A stretch of 64,000 bases of DNA from Pseudomonas putida (GCF_030159595.1 NZ_BSKJ01000002.1:62001-126000); one strand, 5' to 3'; positions 1 through 9,870 are shown, counted from the stretch's first letter. Notes: generated by a model not told the origin, from the sequence alone. Made by a program: numbers and translations.

Positions 1-187
1 GCTTGCTCGCATCCGACAGCACTTCGTAGGCCTCGTTGGCCTCCTTGAACATGTCTTCCGACTCTTTGTCGCCCGGGTTGCGGTCCGGGTGGTACTTCAT
101 CGCCAGTCGGCGGTAAGCCTTCTTGAGGTCAGCTTCGCTGGCGCCGCGCTCGACACCCAGGACCTCATAATAATCACGCTTGGACAT
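1..187 (-). CDS. dnaJ: DnaJ co-chaperone, N-terminal part (runs off the window)
   Basis: Only the first 62 residues are present; the gene continues beyond base 1. They form the J-domain, with the diagnostic HPD tripeptide in [10 protein letters not shown]. In the family this motif stimulates DnaK ATPase and delivers unfolded clients. The start is the ATG whose complement lies at 185-187, giving [12 protein letters not shown]. It lies downstream of dnaK on the same strand, about 196 bp away, as in the usual grpE-dnaK-dnaJ order. The hairpin in the gap may adjust the DnaK:DnaJ ratio (inference). Confidence 0.95.
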   Translation of the reverse strand, partial: MSKRDYYEVLGVERGASEADLKKAYRRLAMKYHPDRNPGDKESEDMFKEANEAYEVLSDASK

Positions 188-342
188 AGGTCATTTGCAC
201 CTTGTTGGGCGTCTGGCATCTGCGCCGCGCCGTCAGCACCTGCCTGTCCCACCAAGGGCCGCCGACAGATGCTGTAAAAATTCTCGAATTCCAGATACGC
301 CAACGCGGGAGCAAGCCCCCGCGCGGCGACATCCTACCAGCT

Positions 343-360
343 CACCGCCAAACGGCGGTG
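343..360 (-). terminator. Hairpin between dnaK and dnaJ (possible attenuator)
   Basis: CACCGCC (343-349) and GGCGGTG (354-360) form a perfect 7-bp stem with a 4-nt loop, just downstream of the dnaK stop codon. No T-run follows on the minus strand, so partial attenuation or mRNA 3'-end stabilisation is more likely than full termination. Function is inferred. Confidence 0.45.
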
Positions 361-383
361 AACTGGCCGACAACATGCAGGGA

Positions 384-2309
384 TTACTGCTTGTTGTTGT
401 CTTTCACTTCTTCGAACTCGGCGTCAACCACGTCATCGTGCTTGGCTTCCGGCTCGGCCTGCTGCGCGCCACCCTGAGGTTGTTCAGCCGACTGCTCGGC
501 GTACATCTTCTGGGCAACCGGGGCAGAGACCTTGGACAGCTCTTCGACCTTGGCATCGATTGCAGCCTTGTCGTCGCCTTTGACAGCGGCTTCCAGGGCA
601 ACAACAGCGGCCTCGATGGCGGTTTTCTCTTCGGCAGTAACCTTGTCACCTGCGTCAGCGACCATCTTGCGGGTCGAGTGAACCAGCGCATCACCCTGGT
701 TACGGGCAGCGGCCAGCTCTTCGAACTTGCGGTCTTCCTCGGCATTGGCCTCGGCGTCACGCACCATGCGCTCGATTTCTTCGTCCGACAGGCCGGAGTT
801 GGCCTTGATCACGATCGACTGCGACTTGCCAGTGGCCTTGTCTTTGGCGCTGACGTGCAGGATACCGTTGGCGTCGATGTCGAAGGTTACTTCGATTTGC
901 GGCACGCCACGCGGAGCTGGCGGAATGTCAGCCAGGTCGAACTTGCCCAGCGATTTGTTCTGCGCGGCCTGCTTACGCTCACCTTGCAGCACATGAATGG
1001 TCACGGCGCCCTGGTTGTCATCGGCAGTCGAGAACACCTGCGACTTCTTGGTCGGGATGGTGGTGTTTTTCTCGATCAGCGCAGTCATCACGCCACCCAT
1101 GGTTTCGATACCCAGGGTCAGCGGGCTGACGTCCAGCAGCAGTACGTCTTTCACGTCACCAGCCAGAACAGCACCCTGGATGGCAGCACCCATGGCGACG
1201 GCTTCGTCCGGGTTGACGTCTTTGCGGGCTTCTTTACCGAAGAAGTCAGCAACGGTTTTCTGAACCAGCGGCATACGGGTCTGGCCGCCGACCAGGATCA
1301 CGTCGTCGATCTTGCTGGCGTCGATGCCAGCATCTTTCAAAGCAATGCGGCAAGGCTCGATGGTGCGCTGCACCAGGCCTTCAACCAGCGACTCCAGCTT
1401 GGCGCGGGAGATTTTCACGTTCAGGTGCTTAGGACCGGTGGCATCTGCAGTGATGTACGGCAGGTTGACGTCGGTCGACTGGGCAGACGACAGCTCGATC
1501 TTGGCCTTTTCAGCGGCTTCCTTCAGGCGCTGCATGGCCAGCGGGTCGCCCTTCAGGTTCATGCCGGACTCTTTCTTGAACTCTTCGACCAGGTAGTCGA
1601 TCAGCAGCATGTCGAAGTCTTCGCCACCCAGGAAGGTGTCGCCGTTGGTAGCCAGTACTTCGAACTGGTGCTCACCGTCAACTTCGGCGATTTCGATGAC
1701 CGAAACGTCGAAGGTACCGCCACCCAGGTCATAAACGATGACAGTGTGGTCGCCCTTGGCCTTGTCCATGCCGTAGGCCAGCGCAGCAGCAGTCGGTTCG
1801 TTGATGATGCGTTTTACGTCCAGGCCCGCGATGCGGCCGGCGTCTTTGGTTGCCTGACGCTGGCTGTCGTTGAAGTAGGCCGGCACGGTGATGACCGCTT
1901 CGGTCACTGGCTCGCCGAGGTAGTCTTCGGCGGTTTTCTTCATCTTCTTCAGGACTTCGGCGCTAATTTGCGGCGGAGCCATTTTCTGGCCGTTCACTTC
2001 AACCCAGGCGTCACCGTTGTCGGCCTTGGCGATTTTGTACGGAACCAGCTCGATGTCTTTCTGCACGACCTGCTCTTCGAAGCGACGGCCGATCAGGCGT
2101 TTTACCGCGAACAAGGTGTTGTGCGGGTTGGTGACAGCCTGGCGCTTGGCCGACTGACCCACCAGGATTTCGCCATCGTTGGCGTAGGCCACGATCGAAG
2201 GGGTAGTACGCGCACCTTCGGCGTTTTCGATGACTTTGACGTTACCGTTTTCCAGAATGGAGACGCACGAGTTGGTGGTCCCCAGGTCGATACCGATGAT
2301 TTTGCCCAT
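384..2309 (-). CDS. dnaK: Molecular chaperone DnaK (Hsp70)
   Basis: A full-length 641-residue Hsp70. The ATPase domain carries the phosphate-binding segments [12 protein letters not shown] (start) and [14 protein letters not shown], plus the adenosine-site LVGGQTRMP. The substrate-binding domain begins near [15 protein letters not shown]. The C-terminus has EEVKD just before the last residues, as in bacterial DnaK. It works in the cytoplasm with DnaJ and GrpE in ATP-driven folding and, through sigma-32 turnover, in heat-shock control. It follows grpE by 101 bp, and its own heat-shock promoter overlaps the end of grpE. Confidence 0.99.
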   Translation of the reverse strand: MGKIIGIDLGTTNSCVSILENGNVKVIENAEGARTTPSIVAYANDGEILVGQSAKRQAVTNPHNTLFAVKRLIGRRFEEQVVQKDIELVPYKIAKADNGDAWVEVNGQKMAPPQISAEVLKKMKKTAEDYLGEPVTEAVITVPAYFNDSQRQATKDAGRIAGLDVKRIINEPTAAALAYGMDKAKGDHTVIVYDLGGGTFDVSVIEIAEVDGEHQFEVLATNGDTFLGGEDFDMLLIDYLVEEFKKESGMNLKGDPLAMQRLKEAAEKAKIELSSAQSTDVNLPYITADATGPKHLNVKISRAKLESLVEGLVQRTIEPCRIALKDAGIDASKIDDVILVGGQTRMPLVQKTVADFFGKEARKDVNPDEAVAMGAAIQGAVLAGDVKDVLLLDVSPLTLGIETMGGVMTALIEKNTTIPTKKSQVFSTADDNQGAVTIHVLQGERKQAAQNKSLGKFDLADIPPAPRGVPQIEVTFDIDANGILHVSAKDKATGKSQSIVIKANSGLSDEEIERMVRDAEANAEEDRKFEELAAARNQGDALVHSTRKMVADAGDKVTAEEKTAIEAAVVALEAAVKGDDKAAIDAKVEELSKVSAPVAQKMYAEQSAEQPQGGAQQAEPEAKHDDVVDAEFEEVKDNNKQ

Positions 2310-2386
2310 GTTAACTCTCCCGAAACTTGAATTTGGTAGCAGCGACTACTTTGGCCAACTGCGGTAATACTTGAAGGCTTGACACC

Positions 2387-2415
2387 TAGATGGGGATGCC
2401 CTGACGGATTTCAAG
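2387..2415 (-). promoter_or_regulatory. Sigma-32 heat-shock promoter of dnaK
   Basis: On the minus strand CTTGAA (complement of 2410-2415) is followed after 14 nt by CCCCATCTA (complement of 2387-2395). This matches the sigma-32 consensus CTTGAA-N13/14-CCCCATNT almost perfectly. The -35 box overlaps the stop codon of grpE, so dnaK has its own heat-shock promoter in addition to read-through from grpE. Confidence 0.88.
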
Positions 2416-2968
2416 CCTTTTCATTGATCGAGGGTTGCGCCGCGCTCGGCGCCTTGCTGACCACCACCATGGCGGGGCGCAGCAGGCGACCGTTCAGCAG
2501 GTAACCCTTCTGGAACACATTCAGCACGCTGTTTGGCTCGACGTCAGCGCTTTCCTGCATGGCCATGGCCTGATGGTGCTCAGGGTTGAACGGCTCACCA
2601 TGCGGGTCTACAGCCTCAAGGTTGTAGCGCTTGAGCGTGTCCTGGAACATCTTGAGGGTCAGCTTGACACCTTCGCGGATGGCCTTGACCTGCTCGTCTT
2701 CGTCATTGGAGTGCGCCAAGGCCAGCTCCAGGCTGTCGATGACCGGCAGCAGGTCGTTGGAGAACTTCTCCAGGGCGAACTTGTGGGCTTTCTCGACATC
2801 CTGCTCGGCGCGACGGCGCACGTTCTGCAAGTCGGCTACAGCGCGCAGCGACTGATCCTTGGCGGCGGCCAGCTGTTCCTCGAGTTCCAGAACACGGGCG
2901 TCAGCAGTGGTTTCTGCACCAGCTTCTTCAACGTTAAGGTCTTTCTCGTTCAGCTGTTCGTCAGCCAT
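2411..2968 (-). CDS. grpE: Nucleotide exchange factor GrpE
   Basis: About 185 residues: an acidic N-terminus ([12 protein letters not shown]), a long coiled-coil helix (roughly residues 28-80), and a C-terminal beta domain containing the GrpE signature region around [19 protein letters not shown]. GrpE releases ADP from DnaK and acts as a thermosensor. An in-frame upstream ATG would add six residues (MRRRDP), but the ATG at 2968 gives the conserved MADE start. GGAGAGACCCC lies just before it. It is the first gene of the grpE-dnaK-dnaJ group and has its own sigma-32 promoter. Confidence 0.97.
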   Translation of the reverse strand: MADEQLNEKDLNVEEAGAETTADARVLELEEQLAAAKDQSLRAVADLQNVRRRAEQDVEKAHKFALEKFSNDLLPVIDSLELALAHSNDEDEQVKAIREGVKLTLKMFQDTLKRYNLEAVDPHGEPFNPEHHQAMAMQESADVEPNSVLNVFQKGYLLNGRLLRPAMVVVSKAPSAAQPSINEKA

Positions 2969-3025
2969 GGGGTCTCTCCTGCGCAATTTTGTGGACTGCG
3001 AGCCAGGCTCGCCTTTGATGTCGGC

Positions 3026-3054
3026 TATATGGGGCCGGAAAAACCAGCTTCAAG
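3026..3054 (-). promoter_or_regulatory. Sigma-32 heat-shock promoter of grpE
   Basis: Minus-strand CTTGAA (complement of 3049-3054), a 14-nt spacer, then CCCCATATA (complement of 3026-3034). This is near-perfect sigma-32 consensus, about 58 bp upstream of the grpE ATG. It has the same spacing and boxes as the dnaK promoter. Confidence 0.88.
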
Positions 3055-3119
3055 GGGCAAGGTGGCTTCCGGGTAGCAACAGAATCTGCCAAGGGACATT
3101 GGCAGGCCTGAAAAAAGTA

Positions 3120-3135
3120 CTGTATAAATAACCAG
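3120..3135 (+). promoter_or_regulatory. LexA (SOS) box of recN
   Basis: CTGTATAAATAACCAG fits the LexA consensus CTGT-N8-ACAG with one mismatch (CCAG for ACAG). It is centred about 32 bp before the recN ATG. recN is a classic SOS gene, so LexA repression is expected. Confidence 0.8.
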
Positions 3136-3159
3136 ACATGACTTTCGGGAGCCGCCCAC

Positions 3160-4833
3160 ATGCTGGTGCACCTGTCCATTCACAACTACGCCATCGTCGA
3201 GCACCTCGACCTCGAAATTGCCCGCGGCATGTCCGTCATCACCGGCGAGACCGGTGCCGGCAAATCGATCATGCTCGACGCCCTCGGCCTTGCCCTGGGC
3301 GACCGGGCCGACAGCGGCGTGGTGCGCCCCGGCACCGACAAGGCAGACATCCTCGCCACCTTCGACCTGGTGGATATTCCCGAGGCCCATGCCTGGCTGG
3401 CCGAGCGTGACCTGGACAACGACGGCCTGTGCATCCTGCGCCGGGTCATCACCGCCGAAGGCCGCAGCCGCGGCTACATCAACGGCACGCCCTGCCCGCT
3501 CGGCGACCTCAAGGCGCTGGGCGAACTGCTGATCGATATCCACAGCCAACATGAACACCAGTCGCTGCTCAAGACCGATACTCACCGCCGCCTGCTCGAC
3601 GAATACGCCGGCGCCGTCGACCTGGCCCGCCAGGTGCAGCTGGCGGCCAAACGCTGGAACCAGACACGCCTTGAGCTGGAGCGCCTGTCCAACTCTGGCG
3701 ACGAGCAGCGCGCTCGCCATCAACTGCTGAGCTACCAGTTGGAAGAGCTGGACAACCTTGGCCTGGGCGAGCACGAACTGGAGCATCTGGAACAGGAGCA
3801 CAAGAACCTGACCAGTGCCGAAGCGCTGTTCGGCATCTGCCGGCAGGTCATTGACCAGTGCAGCGAAAGCGATTCGGGCAATGTGCTCAGCGCCCTTACC
3901 TCCAGCCTCAACCGGCTGGGGGCTGCCACCCACTCACCCAAGGCTCTGGGCGAGGCAGCCAACCTGATCGCGAGCGCGCAGATCCAGGTGGAGGAAGCCG
4001 TGGGCGAACTCAACCGCTTCCTCGACAACTTCGACGCCGACCCCATGCGCCTGCAAGCCTTGGAAGAACGCCTCGACACCATCTATACACTGGCGCGCAA
4101 ACATCGCGTGCACCCCACCGAACTGCCTCACCTGCAACAGCAGTTGATGGAAGAGATCGAAGGCCTGAATGCCAGTGACGAGTCTATCGAGCGGCTGGGC
4201 GAGGAACTGGCCGCTTTCGCACACCACTATAAAGAGCGGGCCCGTGAACTCAGCGCCCTGCGCCAGCAAGCGGCCCAGCAGCTGGCAGGCGCCGTCGAGC
4301 AGGAAATCCAGCGCCTGGGCATGCCCGGCGGGCGCTTCCGCATCGAGCTGACGCCCACCGAAGGGGCAGACCTGTCACCTCATGGCCTGGAACAGATCGA
4401 ACTGCTGGTCAGCGCCAACCCCGGCCAACCGCTCAAGGGGCTGGCAAAGGTAGCCTCGGGCGGCGAACTGTCGCGTATCAGCCTGGCGATCCAGGTGATC
4501 ACTGCGCAGACCTCACGCATCCCCACCCTGGTATTTGATGAAGTCGACGTGGGTATCGGCGGGCCCACCGCTGAAATCGTTGGGCAGTTGCTGCGCCGCC
4601 TGGGCGAGCGTGGCCAGGTACTGACCGTGACTCACCTGCCGCAGGTGGCAGCACAAGGGCATCACCATCTGTTCGTGCACAAGGTGCGTAACAGCGACAC
4701 CACCCACACCGCCGTGGCCAGCCTGGGCAAGCGTGAACGGGTCGAGGAAGTGGCGCGAATGCTAGGCGGCATTGACCTGACCAAGGAGTCGTTGGCGCAT
4801 GCGCGCAAGATGGTCGTAAGCGGCAAGGCTTGA
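3160..4833 (+). CDS. recN: DNA repair ATPase RecN
   Basis: A 557-residue SMC-like protein. The N-terminal Walker A is GETGAGKS (about residues 31-38), after the typical MLVHLSIHNYAIVEHL start. Coiled-coil arms fill roughly 150-400. The C-terminal half of the ATPase has the ABC signature SGGELSR and Walker B TLVFDEVDVGIGG, followed by the switch histidine in VLTVTHLPQVAAQGHHH. RecN acts at double-strand breaks with RecA. Length matches the family. A LexA box precedes it and a strong terminator follows. Confidence 0.98.
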   Translation: MLVHLSIHNYAIVEHLDLEIARGMSVITGETGAGKSIMLDALGLALGDRADSGVVRPGTDKADILATFDLVDIPEAHAWLAERDLDNDGLCILRRVITAEGRSRGYINGTPCPLGDLKALGELLIDIHSQHEHQSLLKTDTHRRLLDEYAGAVDLARQVQLAAKRWNQTRLELERLSNSGDEQRARHQLLSYQLEELDNLGLGEHELEHLEQEHKNLTSAEALFGICRQVIDQCSESDSGNVLSALTSSLNRLGAATHSPKALGEAANLIASAQIQVEEAVGELNRFLDNFDADPMRLQALEERLDTIYTLARKHRVHPTELPHLQQQLMEEIEGLNASDESIERLGEELAAFAHHYKERARELSALRQQAAQQLAGAVEQEIQRLGMPGGRFRIELTPTEGADLSPHGLEQIELLVSANPGQPLKGLAKVASGGELSRISLAIQVITAQTSRIPTLVFDEVDVGIGGPTAEIVGQLLRRLGERGQVLTVTHLPQVAAQGHHHLFVHKVRNSDTTHTAVASLGKRERVEEVARMLGGIDLTKESLAHARKMVVSGKA

Positions 4834-4866
4834 CCCCTCCTTTTTCAGGCCCATTCCAGAAAGCAC

Positions 4867-4890
4867 AAAGGCGACCCTAAGGTCGCCTTT
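4867..4890. terminator. Bidirectional terminator between recN and fur
   Basis: AAAGGCGACC (4867-4876) pairs perfectly with GGTCGCCTTT (4881-4890) across a CTAA loop, with A/T flanks on both sides. It lies between two convergent genes and can serve both. Confidence 0.85.
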
Positions 4891-4914
4891 GCCATTCATA
4901 ACGATTAAAAACCG

Positions 4915-5319
4915 TTACTTTTTCTTACGCACATACAGGACCAGGTTGTGGTCCACCAGCTCATAGCCATGCTCGGCCACGATTTCGCGCTGGCGCTTCT
5001 CGATTTCGGCGTCCATGAACTCGATGACTTCACTGGTATCCACGTTCACCATATGGTCGTGATGACCGCCATCAGCCAGCTCGAACACTGCGTGGCCGCC
5101 GTCGAAGTTGTGGCGAACCACCAGACCCGCCGCTTCGAACTGGGTCAGTACGCGATAGACGGTGGCAAGGCCTACGTCCTCGCCTGCTTCCATCAGTGCC
5201 TTGTAGACATCCTCGGCACTCATGTGACGCTGCTCGGTAGAGTCGAGCATCTGAAGAATCTTGACTCGAGGCAGGGTCACCTTGAGACCGGCTTTGCGCA
5301 ATTCGCTATTTTCAACCAT
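4915..5319 (-). CDS. fur: Ferric uptake regulator Fur
   Basis: 134 residues starting MVENSELRKAGLKVTLPR. A winged-helix DNA-binding domain (about 1-82, with DVGLATVYRVLTQFEAAGL as the recognition region) is followed by a dimerisation/metal domain with HHDHM and later His/Glu residues. It represses iron-uptake genes when loaded with Fe2+. The open frame extends 37 codons upstream, but the ATG at 5319 gives the family start. The protein contains no cysteine at all, so metal binding must rest on His/Glu/Asp ligands. It is divergent from bamE, as is common in gammaproteobacteria. Confidence 0.97.
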   Translation of the reverse strand: MVENSELRKAGLKVTLPRVKILQMLDSTEQRHMSAEDVYKALMEAGEDVGLATVYRVLTQFEAAGLVVRHNFDGGHAVFELADGGHHDHMVNVDTSEVIEFMDAEIEKRQREIVAEHGYELVDHNLVLYVRKKK

Positions 5320-5416
5320 GGTCAGCTTTCTCGCCGATGCTGCTTCGCAGCTTCTCTTAATACGGGTATGATCGGGGTTTACGTTGTCCAGCCAAGATAG
5401 TGGAAGTCGCCCACCG

Positions 5417-5953
5417 ATGCAAAACACCAAGCTCTTGCTAAACAGCCTCGCCCTCGCGGGACTGCTCGCACTCGCCGGTTGCTCGTTTCCCGGGGTTTAC
5501 AAAATCGACATCCAGCAGGGCAATGTCGTCACGCAGGATATGATAGACCAATTACGCCCGGGAATGACCCGACGGCAAGTAAGGTTTATCATGGGCAACC
5601 CGCTGATTCAGGATACTTTCAACACCAATCGTTGGGATTACCTGTACAGCTTGCAGCCAGGTGGCGGTAAACGCCAGCAAGAGCGCATGAGCATCTTCTT
5701 CAACGAAAGCGACCAACTGGTCAGCCTGTCTGGCGACTTCATGCCGGGCGTCAGCCGCGATCAGGAAATCCTCGGCGGCAGCGGCGACACCTCGGTCAGC
5801 CCGGCTACCGAGCCAGGCCAGACAGAGCAGCCAGCGGCTCAGCCTGAAGAAAAACCAGCCAAGCCAGGCTCGGTGGAAGAATCCATCCAGCGCGAAATCG
5901 ACACCATCGAGGCCACCCCGGTCCCGACGCCGGCTCCGCTGGAAACCCGCTAA
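5417..5953 (+). CDS. bamE: Outer membrane assembly lipoprotein BamE (OmlA/SmpA)
   Basis: 178 residues with a lipoprotein signal whose lipobox LAGC places the acylated cysteine at about residue 22. The BamE fold region follows ([19 protein letters not shown] and the [13 protein letters not shown] segment). Beyond residue ~120 is a Pro/Glu/Ala-rich tail longer than the E. coli protein. It is a component of the BAM complex that inserts beta-barrels. An upstream in-frame start at 5384 exists, but the ATG at 5417 gives a clean signal peptide. A strong terminator follows. Confidence 0.94.
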   Translation: MQNTKLLLNSLALAGLLALAGCSFPGVYKIDIQQGNVVTQDMIDQLRPGMTRRQVRFIMGNPLIQDTFNTNRWDYLYSLQPGGGKRQQERMSIFFNESDQLVSLSGDFMPGVSRDQEILGGSGDTSVSPATEPGQTEQPAAQPEEKPAKPGSVEESIQREIDTIEATPVPTPAPLETR

Positions 5954-5970
5954 GCGGGAACAGCAGTCGC

Positions 5971-6000
5971 AAAAAAGCCCGGACCTGGTCCGGGCTTTTT
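5971..6000. terminator. Terminator after bamE
   Basis: A near-perfect hairpin with GCCCGGAC/GGTCCGGGC core arms, flanked by an A6 run and a T5 run. It works as an intrinsic terminator for bamE and, in reverse, for ratA. Confidence 0.9.
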
Positions 6001-6016
6001 GTTTACGCCTTATCTG

Positions 6017-6451
6017 TCAGGCATGCAATTGCTTGGCACGCTGGCAGAAAGCATCGACCAGTGTGTTGGCCGCCTGATTGAACAGCGGACCCAACGTGGC
6101 GCGCACAATCGGCCCGGCATAATCGAAGGACAGGTCCAGGCTGATCTTGCAGGCCTTTTCACCCAGCGGCTTGAACACCCACACGCCATGCAACTGGGTG
6201 AACGGCCCTTCTTCGAGGTTCATCTCGATGGACTGCCCCGGCACCAGTACGTTACGCGTGACGAAGTACTGGCTCATGCCGCCCTTGGCCACCTCGAGCT
6301 TGGCGTGCATGTGCGTATCGCTGGCGTCGATCACCGTCGAGGCCGAGCACCACGGCAGAAACTCTGGGTAGCTGGCCACATCGTTGACCAGATCGTAGAG
6401 CGCCTGGGCGGGGTATGGCAGCAGGGCGGAGCGTTGAATATGGGTAGTCAT
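6017..6451 (-). CDS. ratA: RatA-family START-domain protein (Coq10-like)
   Basis: 144 residues of the polyketide cyclase/START-like fold, starting MTTHIQRSALLPYPAQALYDLV and containing SYPEFLPWC and LVDAFCQRAKQLHA. E. coli RatA was reported to bind 50S subunits and block 70S association. Homologues (Coq10) bind quinones, so the physiological role is debated. It is divergent from smpB, as in many gammaproteobacteria. The small RnfH gene often found next to ratA is absent: only a terminator lies between ratA and bamE. Confidence 0.88.
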   Translation of the reverse strand: MTTHIQRSALLPYPAQALYDLVNDVASYPEFLPWCSASTVIDASDTHMHAKLEVAKGGMSQYFVTRNVLVPGQSIEMNLEEGPFTQLHGVWVFKPLGEKACKISLDLSFDYAGPIVRATLGPLFNQAANTLVDAFCQRAKQLHA

Positions 6452-6613
6452 CCAGGCGTCACTTCCAAGGCTGGGTGGCGGCGCTTCGCAGCGTGCCGAA
6501 AACAGGTTCTGTCACCAAGACAGGCCCGTATTGTCCGGTATTCATTGCAGTGGCTCAAGCACACCGAAATCCCATAGCGGACGACGCACGGACTTGCCTA
6601 TAATGCCGCCCCT

Positions 6614-7096
6614 ATGGCTAAGCAAAAAAAACATCCGACCGGGACCATCGCGCAGAATAAAAAAGCGCGACACGATTACTTCATCGAACACAAGTTCGAG
6701 GCCGGGCTGGTCCTGTCCGGCTGGGAAGTAAAAAGCCTGCGAGCTGGCAAGGCGCACCTCGTTGACAGTTATGTGCTGCTCAAGGACGGTGAGGCCTGGC
6801 TGTTCGGCAGCCACATCACCCCGCTGACCACTGCCAGCACCCACGTCATCGCCGACCCTATCCGCACCCGCAAGCTGCTGCTGAACAAGCGCGAGCTCGA
6901 ACGGCTGGAAGCGGCTGTAGCGCAAAAAGGCTACACCTGCGTAGCGTTGTCGCTGTACTGGAGCAAGCACCTGATCAAGTGCGAAATCGCACTGGGCAAG
7001 GGCAAGAAGGAATTCGACAAGCGCGACACCGTGCGCGAACGCGATTCCAACCGCGAGCTGCAGCGGGTCGTGCGGAACAAAGGCAAAGAAGACTAG
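6614..7096 (+). CDS. smpB: SsrA-binding protein SmpB
   Basis: 160 residues: beta-barrel core with [19 protein letters not shown] and FGSHITPL, then a basic C-terminal tail ([21 protein letters not shown]). In the family this tail enters the mRNA channel and mimics codon-anticodon pairing. It delivers tmRNA to stalled ribosomes. Its RNA partner ssrA is at 14523 on the same strand, beyond the lactate cluster. Confidence 0.98.
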   Translation: MAKQKKHPTGTIAQNKKARHDYFIEHKFEAGLVLSGWEVKSLRAGKAHLVDSYVLLKDGEAWLFGSHITPLTTASTHVIADPIRTRKLLLNKRELERLEAAVAQKGYTCVALSLYWSKHLIKCEIALGKGKKEFDKRDTVRERDSNRELQRVVRNKGKED

Positions 7097-7110
7097 ATCT
7101 TCTTCGGCCT

Positions 7111-7152
7111 GTGCCGGCCTCTTCGCGGGTTCACCCGCGAAGAGGCCGGCAC
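7111..7152. repeat. REP-type palindrome between smpB and lldR
   Basis: A perfect 20-bp inverted repeat (7111-7130 with 7133-7152) around a 2-nt loop, with the P. putida REP core CTCTTCGCGGG. It lies between convergent genes and could act as a bidirectional terminator or mRNA stabiliser. Confidence 0.85.
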
Positions 7153-7166
7153 TATCAATACAAATC

Positions 7167-7934
7167 TCAGCGCCCGCTGCGCCGCTCTGCCCGCGCCACC
7201 CGCTGCGCCTCTTCGTGCGCCTCTTGCAACACCTCCTGCACATACAGAATGTGCCGGCTGGACACCTCCCGCGCATCCTCCGCCCTGCCCTCGACAATCG
7301 CCAGGTACAACTCCCGGTGCTGACCGATCAGCATGTCCCGGGTCTCGGTGCGTTGCTGATACATGCCACCAATGTTGGTCACCACGTTGCGCTTGAGCAG
7401 GTCGAACAACCCCCGGATGGTATGCAGCAACACCGCGTTGTGACTGGCCTCCGCAATCGCCAGGTGGAAGCGCGCATCCGCCGCGCCCTCTTCCGCGCGG
7501 GTCACTTCATCAACCCGGGCATAGCAGTCCTGCAACACATCGAAAGCCGCCTTCAATCGCGCCCGATCCGGCTCGGTGGCGCGCTGTGCAGCGTAATAGG
7601 CGCAGGAGGCCTCCAGGGTATGGCGAAATTCGAGCAAGTCACGCTGCGCCTCGGCACTGTGCTCGAGCAACTGCAGCAGCGGATCGCTGAAGGTAGAACC
7701 CAGTGACTCGGCGACAAAATTGCCCCCGCCCTGACGACTGACCAGCAGCCCCTTGGCTACCAGCTTCTGGATCGCCTCACGCAGTGACGGGCGGGACACG
7801 CCGAACTGTTCGGCAAGGACGCGCTCGGCCGGCAACCGCTGCCCCGAGGTCAGCGTACCCTCCAGAATCATCCCTTCCAGACGATCGACAATGTCGTCGG
7901 ACAGGCGCCGTTGGCGGACCTGATCAAAAACCAT
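7167..7934 (-). CDS. lldR: Lactate-responsive regulator LldR (GntR/FadR family)
   Basis: 255 residues. The N-terminal winged helix-turn-helix (LTSGQRLPAERVLAEQFGVS then RPSLREAIQKL) is followed by a FadR-type C-terminal helical effector domain (about 90-230) that in the family binds a metal and a carboxylate ligand. The ATG at 7934 is preceded by GGAGAG; a GTG one codon earlier is also possible. It is divergent from lldP-lldD-dld, and a palindromic operator lies in the gap. It presumably represses the operon until lactate binds. Confidence 0.9.
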   Translation of the reverse strand: MVFDQVRQRRLSDDIVDRLEGMILEGTLTSGQRLPAERVLAEQFGVSRPSLREAIQKLVAKGLLVSRQGGGNFVAESLGSTFSDPLLQLLEHSAEAQRDLLEFRHTLEASCAYYAAQRATEPDRARLKAAFDVLQDCYARVDEVTRAEEGAADARFHLAIAEASHNAVLLHTIRGLFDLLKRNVVTNIGGMYQQRTETRDMLIGQHRELYLAIVEGRAEDAREVSSRHILYVQEVLQEAHEEAQRVARAERRSGR

Positions 7935-8128
7935 CACATGCTCTCCACAAACCCCCGGCAGATTTCAGGGGGCGCCTATTCTCGCCGATCCAGGCCGCGC
8001 AAACACCCATCAAGCCACGATTTTCCCAGCGCATCAGGCGCCCGCTCATCGGCACGCGACCAAAGTTTTGCACGGGACAAATTGACACACCCACGACAGC
8101 GCTTTTAACCTAGCGCCTAGTCATTGTA

Positions 8129-8145
8129 AATTGGTCTTACCAATT
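8129..8145. promoter_or_regulatory. LldR operator
   Basis: AATTGGTCTTACCAATT: perfect 7-bp arms (AATTGGT/ACCAATT) around CTT, 45 bp before the lldP ATG. It resembles known LldR operators of the form TTGGT-N3-ACCAA. Only one such site was seen in the gap. Confidence 0.75.
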
Positions 8146-8189
8146 ATCCAATGCCAGTGCTGACCAACAACAATTAGGGGCCACCCCAT

Positions 8190-9860
8190 ATGCAAACCTG
8201 GCAACAACTCTATAGCCCGCTTGGTAGTCTTGGCCTGTCCGCACTGGCGGCGGTCATTCCCATCGTGTTCTTCTTCCTTGCCCTCGCCGTCTTCCGCCTC
8301 AAAGGCCATGTAGCCGGCAGCATCACCCTCGCGCTGTCGATCCTGGTGGCCATCTTCGCCTTCCAGATGCCTGTCGACATGGCCTTCGCCGCCGCAGGTT
8401 ATGGCTTCCTCTATGGCCTCTGGCCAATTGCCTGGATCATCGTTGCCGCGGTGTTCCTGTACAAACTCACGGTCAAGAGCGGCCAGTTCGAAGTGATCCG
8501 CAGCTCGGTGCTGTCGATTACCGACGACCAGCGCCTGCAAGTGCTGCTGATCGGCTTCTGCTTCGGCGCCTTCCTGGAAGGTGCGGCGGGCTTTGGTGCA
8601 CCGGTGGCAATCACTGCCGCGCTGCTGGTGGGCCTGGGCTTCAACCCGCTGTACGCCGCCGGCCTGTGCCTGATCGCCAACACCGCGCCGGTGGCCTTCG
8701 GCGCCTTGGGCATCCCGATCATCGTGGCCGGCCAAGTGACTGGCATCGACGCCTTCCACATTGGCGCCATGACCGGCCGCCAGCTGCCGCTGCTGTCGCT
8801 GTTCGTGCCGTTCTGGCTGGTGTTCATGATGGACGGCCTGCGTGGCGTGAAAGAAACCTGGCCTGCCGCCCTGGTCGCCGGCCTGAGCTTCGCCGTCACC
8901 CAGTACTTCACCTCGAACTTCATCGGCCCGGAACTGCCAGACATCACCTCGGCCCTGGCCAGCCTGATCTGCCTCACCCTGTTCCTGAAAGTCTGGCAGC
9001 CCAAGCGTTCGTTCAGCGAAGCCAAAGGCAGCGTCGGTGCGGCCGTTGTGCAGCCAAGCGGCAGCCAACCTAGCCCTTACAGCTTTGGCGAAATCTTCAA
9101 GGCCTGGTCGCCGTTCCTGATCCTCACCGTGCTGGTCACCATCTGGACCCTGAAACCGTTCAAGGCAGCGTTCGCCCCGGGCGGCGCGATGTACAACTTC
9201 GTGTTCAACTTCGCCATCCCGCACCTCGACCAGCTGGTCATCAAGACCGCACCGATCGTTGCCGCGCCAACTGCCATGCCAGCGGTATTCAAGCTCGACC
9301 CGATCTCCGCCACCGGCACCGCGATCTTCCTCTCGGCGCTGATCTCCATGGCGGTGTTGAAGATCAACTTTAAAACTGGTCTGACCACTTTCAAAGAGAC
9401 CTTCTGGGAACTGCGCTGGCCCATCCTGTCGATCGGCATGGTGCTGGCCTTCGCGTTCGTCACCAACTACTCGGGCATGTCTTCGACCATGGCCCTGGTA
9501 CTGGCCGGCACCGGCGCCGCGTTCCCGTTCTTCTCGCCGTTCCTCGGCTGGCTGGGCGTGTTCCTGACCGGCTCGGACACTTCGTCCAACGCCCTGTTCA
9601 GCTCGCTGCAGGCCACCACCGCGCACCAGATCGGGGTCAACGACACCTTGCTGGTAGCCGCCAACACCAGCGGCGGCGTGACCGGCAAGATGATCTCGCC
9701 GCAATCGATCGCCGTGGCCTGCGCCGCCACGGGTCTGGTGGGCAAGGAATCCGACCTGTTCCGCTTCACCGTCAAGCACAGCCTGTTCTTCGCCACCATC
9801 GTCGGCCTGATCACCCTGATCCAGGCTTACTGGCTGACCGGCATGCTGGTTCATCACTAA
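8190..9860 (+). CDS. lldP: L-lactate permease LldP
   Basis: 556 residues, polytopic inner-membrane protein of the LctP family with about 12-14 hydrophobic segments and the family stretch [20 protein letters not shown]. It ends with a transmembrane segment ([21 protein letters not shown]). It imports lactate (and glycolate in homologues) with protons. It is the first gene of the lactate operon; a hairpin separates it from lldD. Confidence 0.95.
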   Translation: MQTWQQLYSPLGSLGLSALAAVIPIVFFFLALAVFRLKGHVAGSITLALSILVAIFAFQMPVDMAFAAAGYGFLYGLWPIAWIIVAAVFLYKLTVKSGQFEVIRSSVLSITDDQRLQVLLIGFCFGAFLEGAAGFGAPVAITAALLVGLGFNPLYAAGLCLIANTAPVAFGALGIPIIVAGQVTGIDAFHIGAMTGRQLPLLSLFVPFWLVFMMDGLRGVKETWPAALVAGLSFAVTQYFTSNFIGPELPDITSALASLICLTLFLKVWQPKRSFSEAKGSVGAAVVQPSGSQPSPYSFGEIFKAWSPFLILTVLVTIWTLKPFKAAFAPGGAMYNFVFNFAIPHLDQLVIKTAPIVAAPTAMPAVFKLDPISATGTAIFLSALISMAVLKINFKTGLTTFKETFWELRWPILSIGMVLAFAFVTNYSGMSSTMALVLAGTGAAFPFFSPFLGWLGVFLTGSDTSSNALFSSLQATTAHQIGVNDTLLVAANTSGGVTGKMISPQSIAVACAATGLVGKESDLFRFTVKHSLFFATIVGLITLIQAYWLTGMLVHH

Positions 9861-9870
9861 AGTGAAAGGG

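Noticed and set aside
180..2330. Long open frame on the opposite strand of dnaK
   Set aside because: Mirror of a highly expressed GC-rich gene; its translation has no domain signature and dnaK itself is certain.
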